NCBI GenBank assembly: GCA_005883235.1
Contig: VAYE01000063.1
Span: forward strand, 1-11,802
Length of the DNA: 11,802 nt
DNA from: Actinomycetota bacterium
Lineage (GTDB): Bacteria > Actinomycetota > Thermoleophilia > Gaiellales > Gaiellaceae
Reading direction: 5' to 3'
Part shown: positions 1 to 6,508 of the stretch, piece by piece
Numbering within the stretch: the first letter of the stretch is position 1
How the letters are laid out: every line of letters begins with the position of its first letter
The notes under the pieces: model-generated
The model's input: only the letters and a program-made list of their open reading frames with translations
Databases searched by the model: none
Told to the model about the DNA's origin: nothing
Translations under genes and position numbers: made by a program

Positions 1-405
1 GAGCCGGCGCGCGAAGCGATTCGCCGCCCGATTCGCCGTGCCCGCCTCGGTCAGCGCCACCTGGATCCCGGAGCGGTCGCCGCCCTTGGCCGCATCGCGC
101 AGCCGCTCCATGGCGGCGACGACGGCGTCGTTCTGGTCGACCCACTCCTTCGCCGTCTTCTCCTCGGACTTGGGGGCCTTCAGGCCGCGCAGCTCGTCGT
201 TCCCCTTCCGTGCAATCGGCAGTGCGCGGTCGACGTAGCTCGGCAGGGCCTTGATGCCGCCGGGCCGGCCGAGCGCGTTGATCTTCGCGTTGTACTTGGA
301 GCAGATCGCGTCGGCGCGCTTGGCGTAGTCGGTCTTGGACAGCCGCGAGCCGCCGCCGCAACCCGCGGCGATCAGGACGAGCAGGACGAAGGCGACCCGA
401 CGCAT
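1..405 (-). CDS. Putative lipoprotein, 3' end beyond window
   Basis: An open frame of 135 codons runs from an ATG at 405 to the left edge without a stop, so the C-terminus is missing. The N-terminus is a short lipoprotein-type signal: MRR, a hydrophobic stretch (VAFVLLVLIAAG), then Cys16 followed by GGGS, so the mature protein would be a diacylglyceryl-anchored surface protein. The rest is charged and probably helical, rich in Lys, Ala, Arg and Asp, with one further Cys at about residue 33 (DAICSKYN). I do not recognise the family; small helical lipoproteins like this are common in actinobacteria and mostly uncharacterised. It reads in the same direction as the paa genes but begins 101 nt after paaD and has its own promoter-like hexamers, so it is probably a separate unit. 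The lipobox is slightly atypical, with Ala rather than Leu at -3. Confidence 0.7.
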   Translation of the reverse strand, partial: MRRVAFVLLVLIAAGCGGGSRLSKTDYAKRADAICSKYNAKINALGRPGGIKALPSYVDRALPIARKGNDELRGLKAPKSEEKTAKEWVDQNDAVVAAMERLRDAAKGGDRSGIQVALTEAGTANRAANRFARRL

Positions 406-415
406 CGACAGCGCA

Positions 416-447
416 AGGTTACGCAGCTGCAGCACACAGCTGGTCAA
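416..447 (-). promoter_or_regulatory. Possible promoter of the lipoprotein gene
   Basis: Read on the minus strand, TTGACC (447-442) and TAACCT (421-416) resemble -35 and -10 hexamers. The 20-nt spacer is longer than the optimal 17-18. The -10-like hexamer ends 10 nt before the ATG at 405, implying a very short leader. The -35-like hexamer overlaps the inverted repeat at 435-456. Inference from motifs only. Confidence 0.3.
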
Positions 448-456
448 ACCAGCGTG
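435..456. repeat. Inverted repeat between paaD and the lipoprotein gene
   Basis: GCTGGT (439-444) and ACCAGC (448-453) form a perfect 6-bp inverted repeat around CAA. CAC (435-437) and GTG (454-456) extend it to 9 bp with one bulged base. A second small perfect repeat, GCGCC-GCA-GGCGC, lies at 464-476, nearer the paaD stop. Neither is followed by a T-run in the minus direction, so neither is a classical intrinsic terminator. The first could be an operator, since it covers the -35-like hexamer, or a weak paa transcript-end hairpin. Confidence 0.4.
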
Positions 457-506
457 CAGCGGAGCGCCGCAGGCGCGGAGTCTGCGCGGGTTAGGCCGTA
501 GGCCGT

Positions 507-992
507 CTAAAGCGTCTTGAACTGCTCGAACGGCTGGCGGCAGCTCGCGCACCAGCGGAGCGAGCGGCACGGCGTCGGGCCGAACAGGTTCTCCAGCTTG
601 GTGTCGGTCGAGCCGCAGTAGGGACAGCGGAAGACGGCGCTCTGGAGCTGGACGAGCGTCGGCCCGCCCGCCGCGCGCGGCGCCGGAGGGGCGAAGCCCG
701 CGGCACGGAGCTTCTCGCGGCCGGCCGGCGTGATCCGGTCGGTCGACCACGAGTCGTCGGTTCGCACGCGGATCTCGGGCTCGACTCCGAGCGCCCGCAG
801 CCGCTCCGCCATCGCGTCCCGCATCACCTCGAGCGCGGGGCAACCGAGAAACGTGGGGGTGAAGTCGACCCGCACCCGGCCGTCCTCGACCGCTACGTCC
901 CGCACGACGCCGAGATCGACGAGCGAGACGACCGGGATCTCCGGGTCGGGGATGTCGGCGAGCGCCTCCCAGATCTCAGCCGCGCTTACCAC
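507..992 (-). CDS. paaD: Phenylacetyl-CoA epoxidase accessory protein PaaD
   Basis: 161 residues, close to the usual PaaD length. The N-terminal MIP18/DUF59 domain (residues ~5-85) carries DPEIPVVSLVDLG (16-28) and TPTFLGCPA (45-53, Cys51), the signatures of this iron-sulfur maturation family. The C-terminus (120-161) has a CPYC pair (Cys123/126), then Cys142 and a CASC pair (Cys148/151), the metal-binding tail typical of PaaD as opposed to general SufT proteins. PaaD is needed for phenylacetyl-CoA epoxidase activity and is thought to help mature its metal or Fe-S centres. The chosen start is the GTG at 992, in GTGGTAA, which overlaps the paaC stop by 7 nt and implies translational coupling; the frame is open further upstream, but that part is paaC coding sequence. 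It is the last gene of the paa run. PaaE, the reductase, does not follow. Confidence 0.9.
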   Translation of the reverse strand: MVSAAEIWEALADIPDPEIPVVSLVDLGVVRDVAVEDGRVRVDFTPTFLGCPALEVMRDAMAERLRALGVEPEIRVRTDDSWSTDRITPAGREKLRAAGFAPPAPRAAGGPTLVQLQSAVFRCPYCGSTDTKLENLFGPTPCRSLRWCASCRQPFEQFKTL

Positions 993-1552
993 GTCGTCCC
1001 GGCCGGTTGCGAGCGGCGCACCATCGTCATCTCTTCCCAGAGCTCGGCCAGCTCGGGTGTGTGCTCGTCGCGCAGGTCGACCAGCGGGCGAAGCTCCTCG
1101 AGCGCCTCGACGAAGCGCGGCTCGTCCTCGAGGCGTTCGAACCACATCTGCGCGTGCATGCGGTGATAGGCCTCCTCGCGGTCGATCTTCGCGGCAAGGC
1201 CGGCGACCTCCGGGTCGTCCGATGCCTTGAGCGCTTCCAGTCGCCGCTCGTCGGCCTGCTCGTACAGGTAGCGCCGCGCGATGGTGCGCGCCCAGTCGGG
1301 CACCAGCCGAAGCCCCACGAGCGCCGAGCACCGGCACTCGCTCGGAGACCGGTCGAAGGCCAGCTGGTCGGCCGTCGTTCCCAGGTCGCGCGCCGCGAGC
1401 TCGTACAGGGCCCGCGCATGGCCGATCTCGTTCTGCGCGATCGACGAGAACGCCACGTCCTCCTCGAGGAGCGGCGCGATCCCCGTCCACTCGGAGTCGC
1501 GCCAGCCGATGACGAGCTCGTCGTCAGCCAGCTCGAGCAGCAGCTCGCTCAC
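986..1552 (-). CDS. paaC: Phenylacetyl-CoA epoxidase structural subunit PaaC
   Basis: 188 residues from a GTG start. PaaC is the ferritin-like partner that pairs with PaaA in the phenylacetyl-CoA 1,2-epoxidase complex. Visible family features are SEWTG near residue 20, LEEDVAFSSIAQNEIGHARALY (29-50, with the ferritin-like EIGH at 42-45), an RxxLYEQADERRLEAL helix, and a second EEAYH (126-130). The gene overlaps the end of paaB by 29 nt and shares 7 nt with paaD, so the three are probably translated in a coupled way. The protein is short: the E. coli form is about 248 residues. The loss is in the C-terminal helical part, where only a brief DEHTPELAELWEE segment follows the second histidine motif. 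I see no frameshift. It may be a lineage-specific compact form. Product assignment is secure from sequence and context. Confidence 0.88.
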   Translation of the reverse strand: MSELLLELADDELVIGWRDSEWTGIAPLLEEDVAFSSIAQNEIGHARALYELAARDLGTTADQLAFDRSPSECRCSALVGLRLVPDWARTIARRYLYEQADERRLEALKASDDPEVAGLAAKIDREEAYHRMHAQMWFERLEDEPRFVEALEELRPLVDLRDEHTPELAELWEEMTMVRRSQPAGTTW

Positions 1553-1805
1553 GAGCCTCCTTCAGCTTCTCCTTCAGCGGATACCCGTCGACGCGGTGGT
1601 ACGTGCGCCCGAGCTCGTCCACGAAGTCGGCGAGCTCCTCGATCGCGTCGCGGGGAACGAGCCAGAGCGCCACCGACTCCTGCCGGCGCCCGTACTGCTC
1701 GCGCGCGTACACCTCCGCGAAGGCCGGGTCCGGAGCGGACAGAGCCCCCGCGTGCTGGAAGGGCTGGCCCTTCCGCTCCTGGCGGAACACCTCGTAGACC
1801 GTCAT
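1524..1805 (-). CDS. paaB: Phenylacetyl-CoA epoxidase subunit PaaB
   Basis: 93 residues, the usual PaaB size. The N-terminal pattern YEVFRQERKGQPFQHAGAL and the following APDPAFAEVYAREQYGRR are typical of PaaB, as is the SVALWLVPRDAI strand. PaaB is the small subunit that bridges PaaAC heterodimers in the multicomponent epoxidase; it has no catalytic residues of its own. The ATG at 1805 lies 82 nt after the paaA stop; no strong ribosome-binding site is visible. The coding end overlaps the start of paaC by 29 nt. Translation of the tail (LKEKLKEARERAAARAG) shows the usual charged helix. It would be expressed with paaA, unless the palindrome at 1834-1847 separates their control. Confidence 0.93.
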   Translation of the reverse strand: MTVYEVFRQERKGQPFQHAGALSAPDPAFAEVYAREQYGRRQESVALWLVPRDAIEELADFVDELGRTYHRVDGYPLKEKLKEARERAAARAG

Positions 1806-1833
1806 GCCGCAGCACCGGGTCCCACTGCGCCTG

Positions 1834-1847
1834 GTGCACTAGTGCAC
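1834..1847. repeat. 14-bp perfect palindrome between paaA and paaB
   Basis: GTGCACTAGTGCAC is a perfect palindrome. The flanking T/A pair at 1832/1849 is also complementary, with one mismatch between. It lies in the 82-nt gap between paaA and paaB, the only real gap in the paa run. It could be an operator, a processing hairpin or part of a repeat family. It is unlike the PaaR-type site at 2801-2814. Confidence 0.55.
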
Positions 1848-1887
1848 AAGCGACGCGACCCGGCGCGCCGCCCGGTCCTCGGAGGGG

Positions 1888-2787
1888 TCAAGCGGCCTCC
1901 GCGAGCACGACCTGCCGCACCCAGGCCGAGCTCTCGCGCGCCGCGCGGCGCAGATCGAGCCGCTCGGCGGTGCGCGGGCCGTGGCCCGTCACGACGTGTC
2001 GGAGCTCGGACCAGTCGGGCTCGCTGTACTCCCAGACCCCGTCGTCTCGCTTGCGGAGCTTGGGGTCGGGGACGGTCAGGCCGAGCTCCCAGATCTGCGG
2101 CACGTAGCCGTCGAGGAATCCCTGCCGCGCCTCTTCGTTGCCCTGGCTCTTGATCCGCCAGAGGTACATCGGATCCTCGTCCCGCGAGATCGGGTTCCCG
2201 TGGAACTGCATCAGCGGACCCCACCAGCGGTCGAGCGCCTCCTGCACGAGCTCGCGCTGCTCGTCCGTACCGTTCATCAGCGTCAGGACGACATCGCGCC
2301 CGTGGAGGATGTGGAACGACTCCTCCCAGCAGATCTTCTTCATGATCCGCGCGTAGGGGGCGTACGAGCACTTGAGGAGCGCCTTCTGGCTGATGATCGC
2401 GGCCGCGTCGACGAGCCAGGCGATCACGCCAACGTCGCCCCAGGTCTTCGTCGGGTAGTGAAAGACGTTGTGGAACTTCGCGCGGCCGGAGACGAGGTCG
2501 TCGAGGCAGGCCCCGCGCGGCTTCCCGAGGTCCTCGACCACGCGGTAGATGAGCTGCGCGTGGCCGACCTCGTCCTGCACCTTCGCGGTCAGCGCGAGCT
2601 TCCGCTGCAGGGTGGGCGCGCGCAGGATCCACTCCCGCTCGGGCAGCACGCCCATGAGCTCCGAGTTGCCGTGCATCTCGATGAACTTGATCAGCTTCGC
2701 GCGGTACTCGTCGGGCATCCAGTCGCCCGTCTCGACCTGGCCCCCGTCCTGCACGTACGCGAGAAACTCCTGCTCTCGGGCGCTCAT
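1888..2787 (-). CDS. paaA: Phenylacetyl-CoA epoxidase catalytic subunit PaaA
   Basis: 299 residues, near the usual 300-330. PaaA is the di-iron oxygenase subunit that converts phenylacetyl-CoA to its ring 1,2-epoxide with O2, the committing step of aerobic phenylacetate degradation in the cytoplasm. The ferritin-like di-iron signature is visible: GNSELMGVLPEREW (40-53), QDEVGHAQL (71-79, EVGH at 73-76) and CWEESFHILHG (153-163, E155 and H159). The GRAKFHNVFHYPTKTWGD segment and the QFHGNP and PMYLWRIKSQGNEEARQ blocks are typical of PaaA. The ATG at 2787 is preceded by a strong ribosome-binding site, GGGAGGAG (minus, 2797-2790), about 4 nt away from the core. It is the first gene of the paa run and is divergent from the TetR gene at 2829. 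Expression is probably repressed by PaaR at the site at 2801-2814. Confidence 0.96.
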   Translation of the reverse strand: MSAREQEFLAYVQDGGQVETGDWMPDEYRAKLIKFIEMHGNSELMGVLPEREWILRAPTLQRKLALTAKVQDEVGHAQLIYRVVEDLGKPRGACLDDLVSGRAKFHNVFHYPTKTWGDVGVIAWLVDAAAIISQKALLKCSYAPYARIMKKICWEESFHILHGRDVVLTLMNGTDEQRELVQEALDRWWGPLMQFHGNPISRDEDPMYLWRIKSQGNEEARQGFLDGYVPQIWELGLTVPDPKLRKRDDGVWEYSEPDWSELRHVVTGHGPRTAERLDLRRAARESSAWVRQVVLAEAA

Positions 2788-2800
2788 GGCTCCTCCCTAC

Positions 2801-2814
2801 CGAACGGTCGTTAG
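2801..2814. promoter_or_regulatory. PaaR-type operator in the divergent paaA/paaR promoter
   Basis: On the minus strand this reads CTAACGACCGTTCG, which fits every fixed position of CNAACGNNCGTTNG, the consensus I recall for the PaaR repressor of Thermus thermophilus. It lies in the 41-nt gap between paaA and the TetR gene. A TACCCT -10-like hexamer (minus, 2818-2813) and a TAGGGT one (plus, 2812-2817) both overlap its edge, so one bound repressor could block both directions. Binding is inferred; the match is seen. Confidence 0.75.
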
Positions 2815-2828
2815 GGTACGAGTCTACC

Positions 2829-3401
2829 GTGCCCGGAAGGCGTTCAGAGCTAACTCGCCAGGCTGCGCGGCTCTTCGCCGAGAAGGGCTACCACGGCACG
2901 TCGATGGGCGACCTCGCCGAGGCGATGGGCGTGCAGAAAGGCTCGCTCTACGCTCACACCGGCTCGAAGCAGGATCTGCTCTACGTGACGATGCGAGAGG
3001 GCGCGGACGCCTTCCACGCCGCTCTCGACGCGATCCCGGAGGAGCTGCCGCCCGCGGAGAAGATCCGGCTGGCGCTCCGTGCGCATCTGTCCGTCGTCGC
3101 CGACCAGCTCGAGGTCTCGACGGTCTTCGTGCGCGAGTGGCGCTACCTCGAGGGCGAGCGTCGCGAGGAGATCGTCGCCGAGCGCCGCCGCTACGAGCAG
3201 CGGTTCCGCGCACTCTTCCGCGACGGGCGCGAGCTCGGCGAGCTCCGGACCGACCTCGACGACGCGACCGCGGCGCTCCTCGCGCTCTCGGCGGCGAACT
3301 GGGCATACACCTGGCTGCCGCGCGGGAGCGACACCGACGAGCTCGCCGACCGCTTCTACGGGATTCTCGTCGACGGCATGCGCGGGTACGCGACGCGCTA
3401 G
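2829..3401 (+). CDS. paaR: TetR-family transcriptional regulator, probable PaaR
   Basis: 190 residues from a GTG start. The N-terminal TetR DNA-binding domain is clear: AARLFAEKGYHGTSMGDLAEAMGVQKGSLYAHTGSK-type sequence over residues 12-47, with the helix-turn-helix at about 25-44. The rest is an all-helical ligand-binding domain of the length usual for this family. Its position, divergent from paaA with a PaaR-like operator between, makes it the likely repressor of the paa genes. In studied cases phenylacetyl-CoA releases PaaR from DNA. The start is only 14 nt after the operator and 11 nt after a TAGGGT hexamer, so its own transcript would have a very short leader and be autoregulated. The family call is firm; the specific PaaR role rests on context and the operator match. 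A fatty-acid regulator of the FadR/TetR type is the main alternative. Confidence 0.85.
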   Translation: MPGRRSELTRQAARLFAEKGYHGTSMGDLAEAMGVQKGSLYAHTGSKQDLLYVTMREGADAFHAALDAIPEELPPAEKIRLALRAHLSVVADQLEVSTVFVREWRYLEGERREEIVAERRRYEQRFRALFRDGRELGELRTDLDDATAALLALSAANWAYTWLPRGSDTDELADRFYGILVDGMRGYATR

Positions 3402-3413
3402 CTTTCGGCGCGG

Positions 3414-5582
3414 ATGGGGTCGCTCCGCGCAGCAGTCGCCGTCGCCGCGTTTCTGGTCGTCGCGGTCGGGGGCGCGGTCGGGGCGGCGCCCCCCTTCCGG
3501 CCGACGGGCGGGCTCGCGTTCAGCCCGGCGGCGCCGGTCGACCCGGCGGGCACGTCGGTCCAGCCGACCCTCGCGCTCGGTGGCGACGGAGCGATGTGGC
3601 TCTCCTCCGCGGCTCTCGGCCGGACGGCCTTCGTCCGTCGCTCGGCGGACGACGGGCGAAGCTTCCGCGTCGTCTCGCCGACCGGCGTCGGCTCGCAGGG
3701 CGACACGTCGATCGCCCTCGGCGACGGCGGCGTCGTCTACGCGGTCGCCCAGGACTCGGGCTCGGGCGTCGGCGCCGCGCTCTCGACGGACGGCGGCGCG
3801 AGCTGGACGCAGAGCACGTTCTTCGTCCCCGGCACCATCGATGGCCCGCTCTCGCTCGCGGTCGACCGCGGCTCGTCGCCGTCGCCGGCCGACGACACGG
3901 TCTTCCTCGTCGTCCACTTCAGCGACGGCGCCTACCTCTACTCCTCGCCTGGAGGCGTGCTCGACTTCGCGAACGCGGCCGGCGGAGTCGCGATCGGGAC
4001 CGGGCACTGCGGCGCCCTCCTCTTCGATCCGAACCGGCGTGACCTCTATCTGCCGTGCGCCGGGACGGCGCGGGTCGCGATGATCGTCGGCCAGGTTCCG
4101 CTCGGCCAGCAGGTGGGACTGATCTTCCGGACGTTCGTCACGCCTCTCTCCCCGGGGCGGGGGCTGGTGGCCGAGCTCCTTCCCGCGGCAGCCGTCGACC
4201 AGGCGGGGACGGTCTATGCGGTGTGGGCCGACGCGGCCGACCACAACGTCTACTTCGCCGCCTCGCCCGACACCGGCCAGACCTGGCGCGGCCCCGTGCG
4301 CGTGAATGGAAACGAAGCCCTCTCGAGCGCGCTGCCTGTGGCCGTCGGGGGCGCGCCCGGTGTGCTCGCGATCGCATGGATCGGGGCCAACTCGACCGTC
4401 GGCCCGACCGAGATGCCAGACTTCGCCTCGAAGCCCGTCCCGGCCACCGCGTACAGGTGGTTCGGCTACGCCGCCCTCGTGACGGGCGCGGCGTCGCCCG
4501 GCCGGAGCATCGTCCAGCAGCGGTTCACGGCCAAGCCGATCCATTTCGGGCGAGTCGCGCTCGGCGATCCGGCTCTGGGCCAGTATCTCGGCGCCGCGCT
4601 CGACGCCGACGGTGGGCTCGTCCTGGCCTACGACGACACGACGAGCCAGCACCATGCCGCCCACCTGTTCGTGACGCGACAGCTCGCCGGGCCGACCGCG
4701 CTCGGAACGTCGATCGTCGAGGCGGAGGACCAGAATCCCGTCTCCGACCCGGCAGGTGACGCGCCCACTCCGCAGCTCGACATCCGCCGGGTCGAGCTGG
4801 TCCAGGACGACCCGACGCGACTTCGCGTCCTGATGACTCTCGCCGGCCCGCCCGCGCCCGACACGCCGGGTCTCTATCTGACGCGGTTCCAGGTGCTCTC
4901 GACAGGCGTGAGCGGGTCGGCCTCCTACCGCATCGTCTACCTGGGCGCGCGCACCGGGGCGGGCAAGGGGCCCGCCTTCTTCGGCGGGACGACCGCGTGC
5001 GCCGACCTCGCCTGCGAGGCCGTGTCGTACCCGGCCACGGTGCCTGCGGCCGGGAGCATCGACGGGGACACGATCACGGTCGACGTCGCGCTCGAGGGCG
5101 GGTTCGGAGCAGGCTTCCCGCTCAACGGCGACCTGCTCTACAACGTCGTCGGTCTCTCCTTCGCGCCCGCGGGCGGAGTGATCGGGGCGGACATCGACTC
5201 GACGGCGCCGTTCGACTACCGGCTCGAGGAGCGGATCGGCCGGACGACGGGGAACGGCAAACACATCGTGGGCGCCGGCTCGATACGCGGCGCAGGGGCC
5301 GGACGGGCGGCGTTCAGGGTCGACGTCTTCCAGGCGAAGACCGGACGGATCTCGTTCTCCGACCGCCGGGCGCGCGTCTCCTTCGTCTCGCGCCAGATCA
5401 CGCGGGTGCGGATCCTGAGCCGCCGCCGCGCCCGGATCTGGGCCACGGGCACGAGCGGCGCCTCCGCAGTCGCGACGTTCGTCGACGGGGGAACGGGCCG
5501 GCGCAGCGACTCGCTCTCCGTGGCGATCGGCCGCTACCGGCGGAGCGGCTCGCTGATCTCCGGGGGCGTGACCATCCGGTAG
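3414..5582 (+). CDS. Exported Asp-box (sialidase/BNR-like) beta-propeller protein
   Basis: 722 residues. A signal peptide is visible: MGSLR, a hydrophobic core to about residue 20, and an AVGA|AP cleavage site near residue 24, so the product is secreted or on the cell surface. The first ~420 residues contain at least three Asp boxes: SADDGRSF (77-84), STDGGASW (124-131) and SPDTGQTW (284-291), the turn motif of sialidase/BNR propellers. I cannot identify sialidase catalytic arginines or FRIP-type motifs, so an enzymatic role is not supported. Residues ~430-600 look like a beta-sandwich. The last ~110 residues form a Gly/Arg-rich basic beta module (GAGSIRGAG ... DVFQAKTGRISFSDRRARVSF), similar in style to the 'post-COAP' type C-terminal domains of actinobacterial secreted proteins. 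The ATG lies 12 nt after the paaR stop, with TAGCTT 9 nt before it, so it may have its own promoter. Substrate unknown. Confidence 0.75.
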   Translation: MGSLRAAVAVAAFLVVAVGGAVGAAPPFRPTGGLAFSPAAPVDPAGTSVQPTLALGGDGAMWLSSAALGRTAFVRRSADDGRSFRVVSPTGVGSQGDTSIALGDGGVVYAVAQDSGSGVGAALSTDGGASWTQSTFFVPGTIDGPLSLAVDRGSSPSPADDTVFLVVHFSDGAYLYSSPGGVLDFANAAGGVAIGTGHCGALLFDPNRRDLYLPCAGTARVAMIVGQVPLGQQVGLIFRTFVTPLSPGRGLVAELLPAAAVDQAGTVYAVWADAADHNVYFAASPDTGQTWRGPVRVNGNEALSSALPVAVGGAPGVLAIAWIGANSTVGPTEMPDFASKPVPATAYRWFGYAALVTGAASPGRSIVQQRFTAKPIHFGRVALGDPALGQYLGAALDADGGLVLAYDDTTSQHHAAHLFVTRQLAGPTALGTSIVEAEDQNPVSDPAGDAPTPQLDIRRVELVQDDPTRLRVLMTLAGPPAPDTPGLYLTRFQVLSTGVSGSASYRIVYLGARTGAGKGPAFFGGTTACADLACEAVSYPATVPAAGSIDGDTITVDVALEGGFGAGFPLNGDLLYNVVGLSFAPAGGVIGADIDSTAPFDYRLEERIGRTTGNGKHIVGAGSIRGAGAGRAAFRVDVFQAKTGRISFSDRRARVSFVSRQITRVRILSRRRARIWATGTSGASAVATFVDGGTGRRSDSLSVAIGRYRRSGSLISGGVTIR

Positions 5583-5602
5583 AGCCCGTCGTCGATCCTG
5601 GC

Positions 5603-6508
5603 ATGCTCCGCCAGATGAGGCGGGCGGTACTCGTCGTCAACCCGTTCGCGAGCCAGGTGACGGAGCAGCGCGTGCAGGCCGTCCGCGCCGAGCTCGAGCG
5701 CGGCGCCACCGTCGACACGCTCTTCACGGAGCGGCCCGGCCACGCCGTCGAGCTCGTCGAGGCGGTGACCGAGGTGGACGCGATCTTCGTCTTCTCCGGC
5801 GACGGCGGGTTCAACGAGGCGCTGAACGGCGCCGACGGCGAGGTGCCGCTCGGGTTCGTCCCCGGCGGCGGGACGAGCGTGCTGTCGCGCACGCTGGGCC
5901 TTCCGCGCGACCCGGTCGCCGCCGCGAAGCAGCTCGGGGAGGCGCTCGCGGCCGGGCGGACGCGCCGCATCTCGCTCGGCCGCGCGAACGGGCGCCGCTT
6001 CGGCTTCAGCTGTGGCGTGGGTCTCGACGCGGAAGCCGTGCGGCGGGTCGACGCGCTCGGGCGATCGCACGACGGTCGGCGGCCGGGCGACCTCGCCTTC
6101 GTCCGAGTCGTCGCGGGGATGGTCGTCGAACGGCGCGGCCGCTTCGAGCAGGTGCTCGAGGTGCGCGGGCTCGGAAGGGGGGCGTTCGCGCTCGTGGCGA
6201 ACACGGATCCGTACACCTACGCGGCCCGCCTTCCCATCCACGCCGCGCCGAGGGCGACCTTCGAGGAAGGCCTCGACGTCGTCGCCCCGACGCGCCTCCG
6301 TCCCTTCGGGATCGCTCGGATCCTGGCCTCGCTCGCGCGTGGGGGCGGCCACGAGCGGTATCCGGGGGTCCTCTACGGCCACGACCTCGACCGGGTCGAG
6401 ATCGTGTGCGACCGGCCGCTACCGATGCACGTCGACGGCGAGGATCTCGGCGACGTCGAGCGCGTCGAGTGCGTGTGCGAGCGCGCGGCGATCTCGGTTC
6501 TCGTCTAG
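5603..6508 (+). CDS. Diacylglycerol kinase-family lipid kinase
   Basis: 301 residues, normal for the DagK/YegS family, which phosphorylates diacylglycerol or related lipids at the membrane using ATP. N-terminal fold: VLVVNPFAS (9-17), the nucleotide-binding loop SGDGGFNEALNG (65-76), then PGGGTSVLSRTLGLPRDP (87-104). The C-terminal beta domain ends with the family motif MHVDGEDL (275-282). The family consensus at the loop is GGDGT; here it is SGDGG, so the usual Thr is Gly. All other elements are intact. Two ATGs are possible, 5603 and 5615; the second gives MRRAVLVVNPF, a more typical start, and neither has a good ribosome-binding site. The open frame extends further upstream, but that overlaps the previous gene. 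Its stop TAG overlaps the convergent gene's stop in a shared CTAG. The exact lipid substrate is unknown. Confidence 0.88.
   Translation: MLRQMRRAVLVVNPFASQVTEQRVQAVRAELERGATVDTLFTERPGHAVELVEAVTEVDAIFVFSGDGGFNEALNGADGEVPLGFVPGGGTSVLSRTLGLPRDPVAAAKQLGEALAAGRTRRISLGRANGRRFGFSCGVGLDAEAVRRVDALGRSHDGRRPGDLAFVRVVAGMVVERRGRFEQVLEVRGLGRGAFALVANTDPYTYAARLPIHAAPRATFEEGLDVVAPTRLRPFGIARILASLARGGGHERYPGVLYGHDLDRVEIVCDRPLPMHVDGEDLGDVERVECVCERAAISVLV

Noticed and set aside
464..476. Intrinsic terminator for the paa operon
   Set aside because: GCGCC-GCA-GGCGC is a perfect 5-bp repeat, but it is short and is not followed by a T-run on the minus strand.
2850..5264. Open frame of 804 codons on the minus strand opposite paaR and the Asp-box gene
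   Set aside because: It is a mirror of codon bias in high-GC DNA: very rich in Arg, Glu, Asp, Val and Gly with no domain, and it covers two genes that are well supported on the plus strand.
4997..5602. N-terminal extension of the lipid kinase reading frame
   Set aside because: The frame is open but overlaps about 590 nt of the Asp-box gene and gives an Arg-rich translation with no domain. The kinase fold begins at 5603 or 5615.
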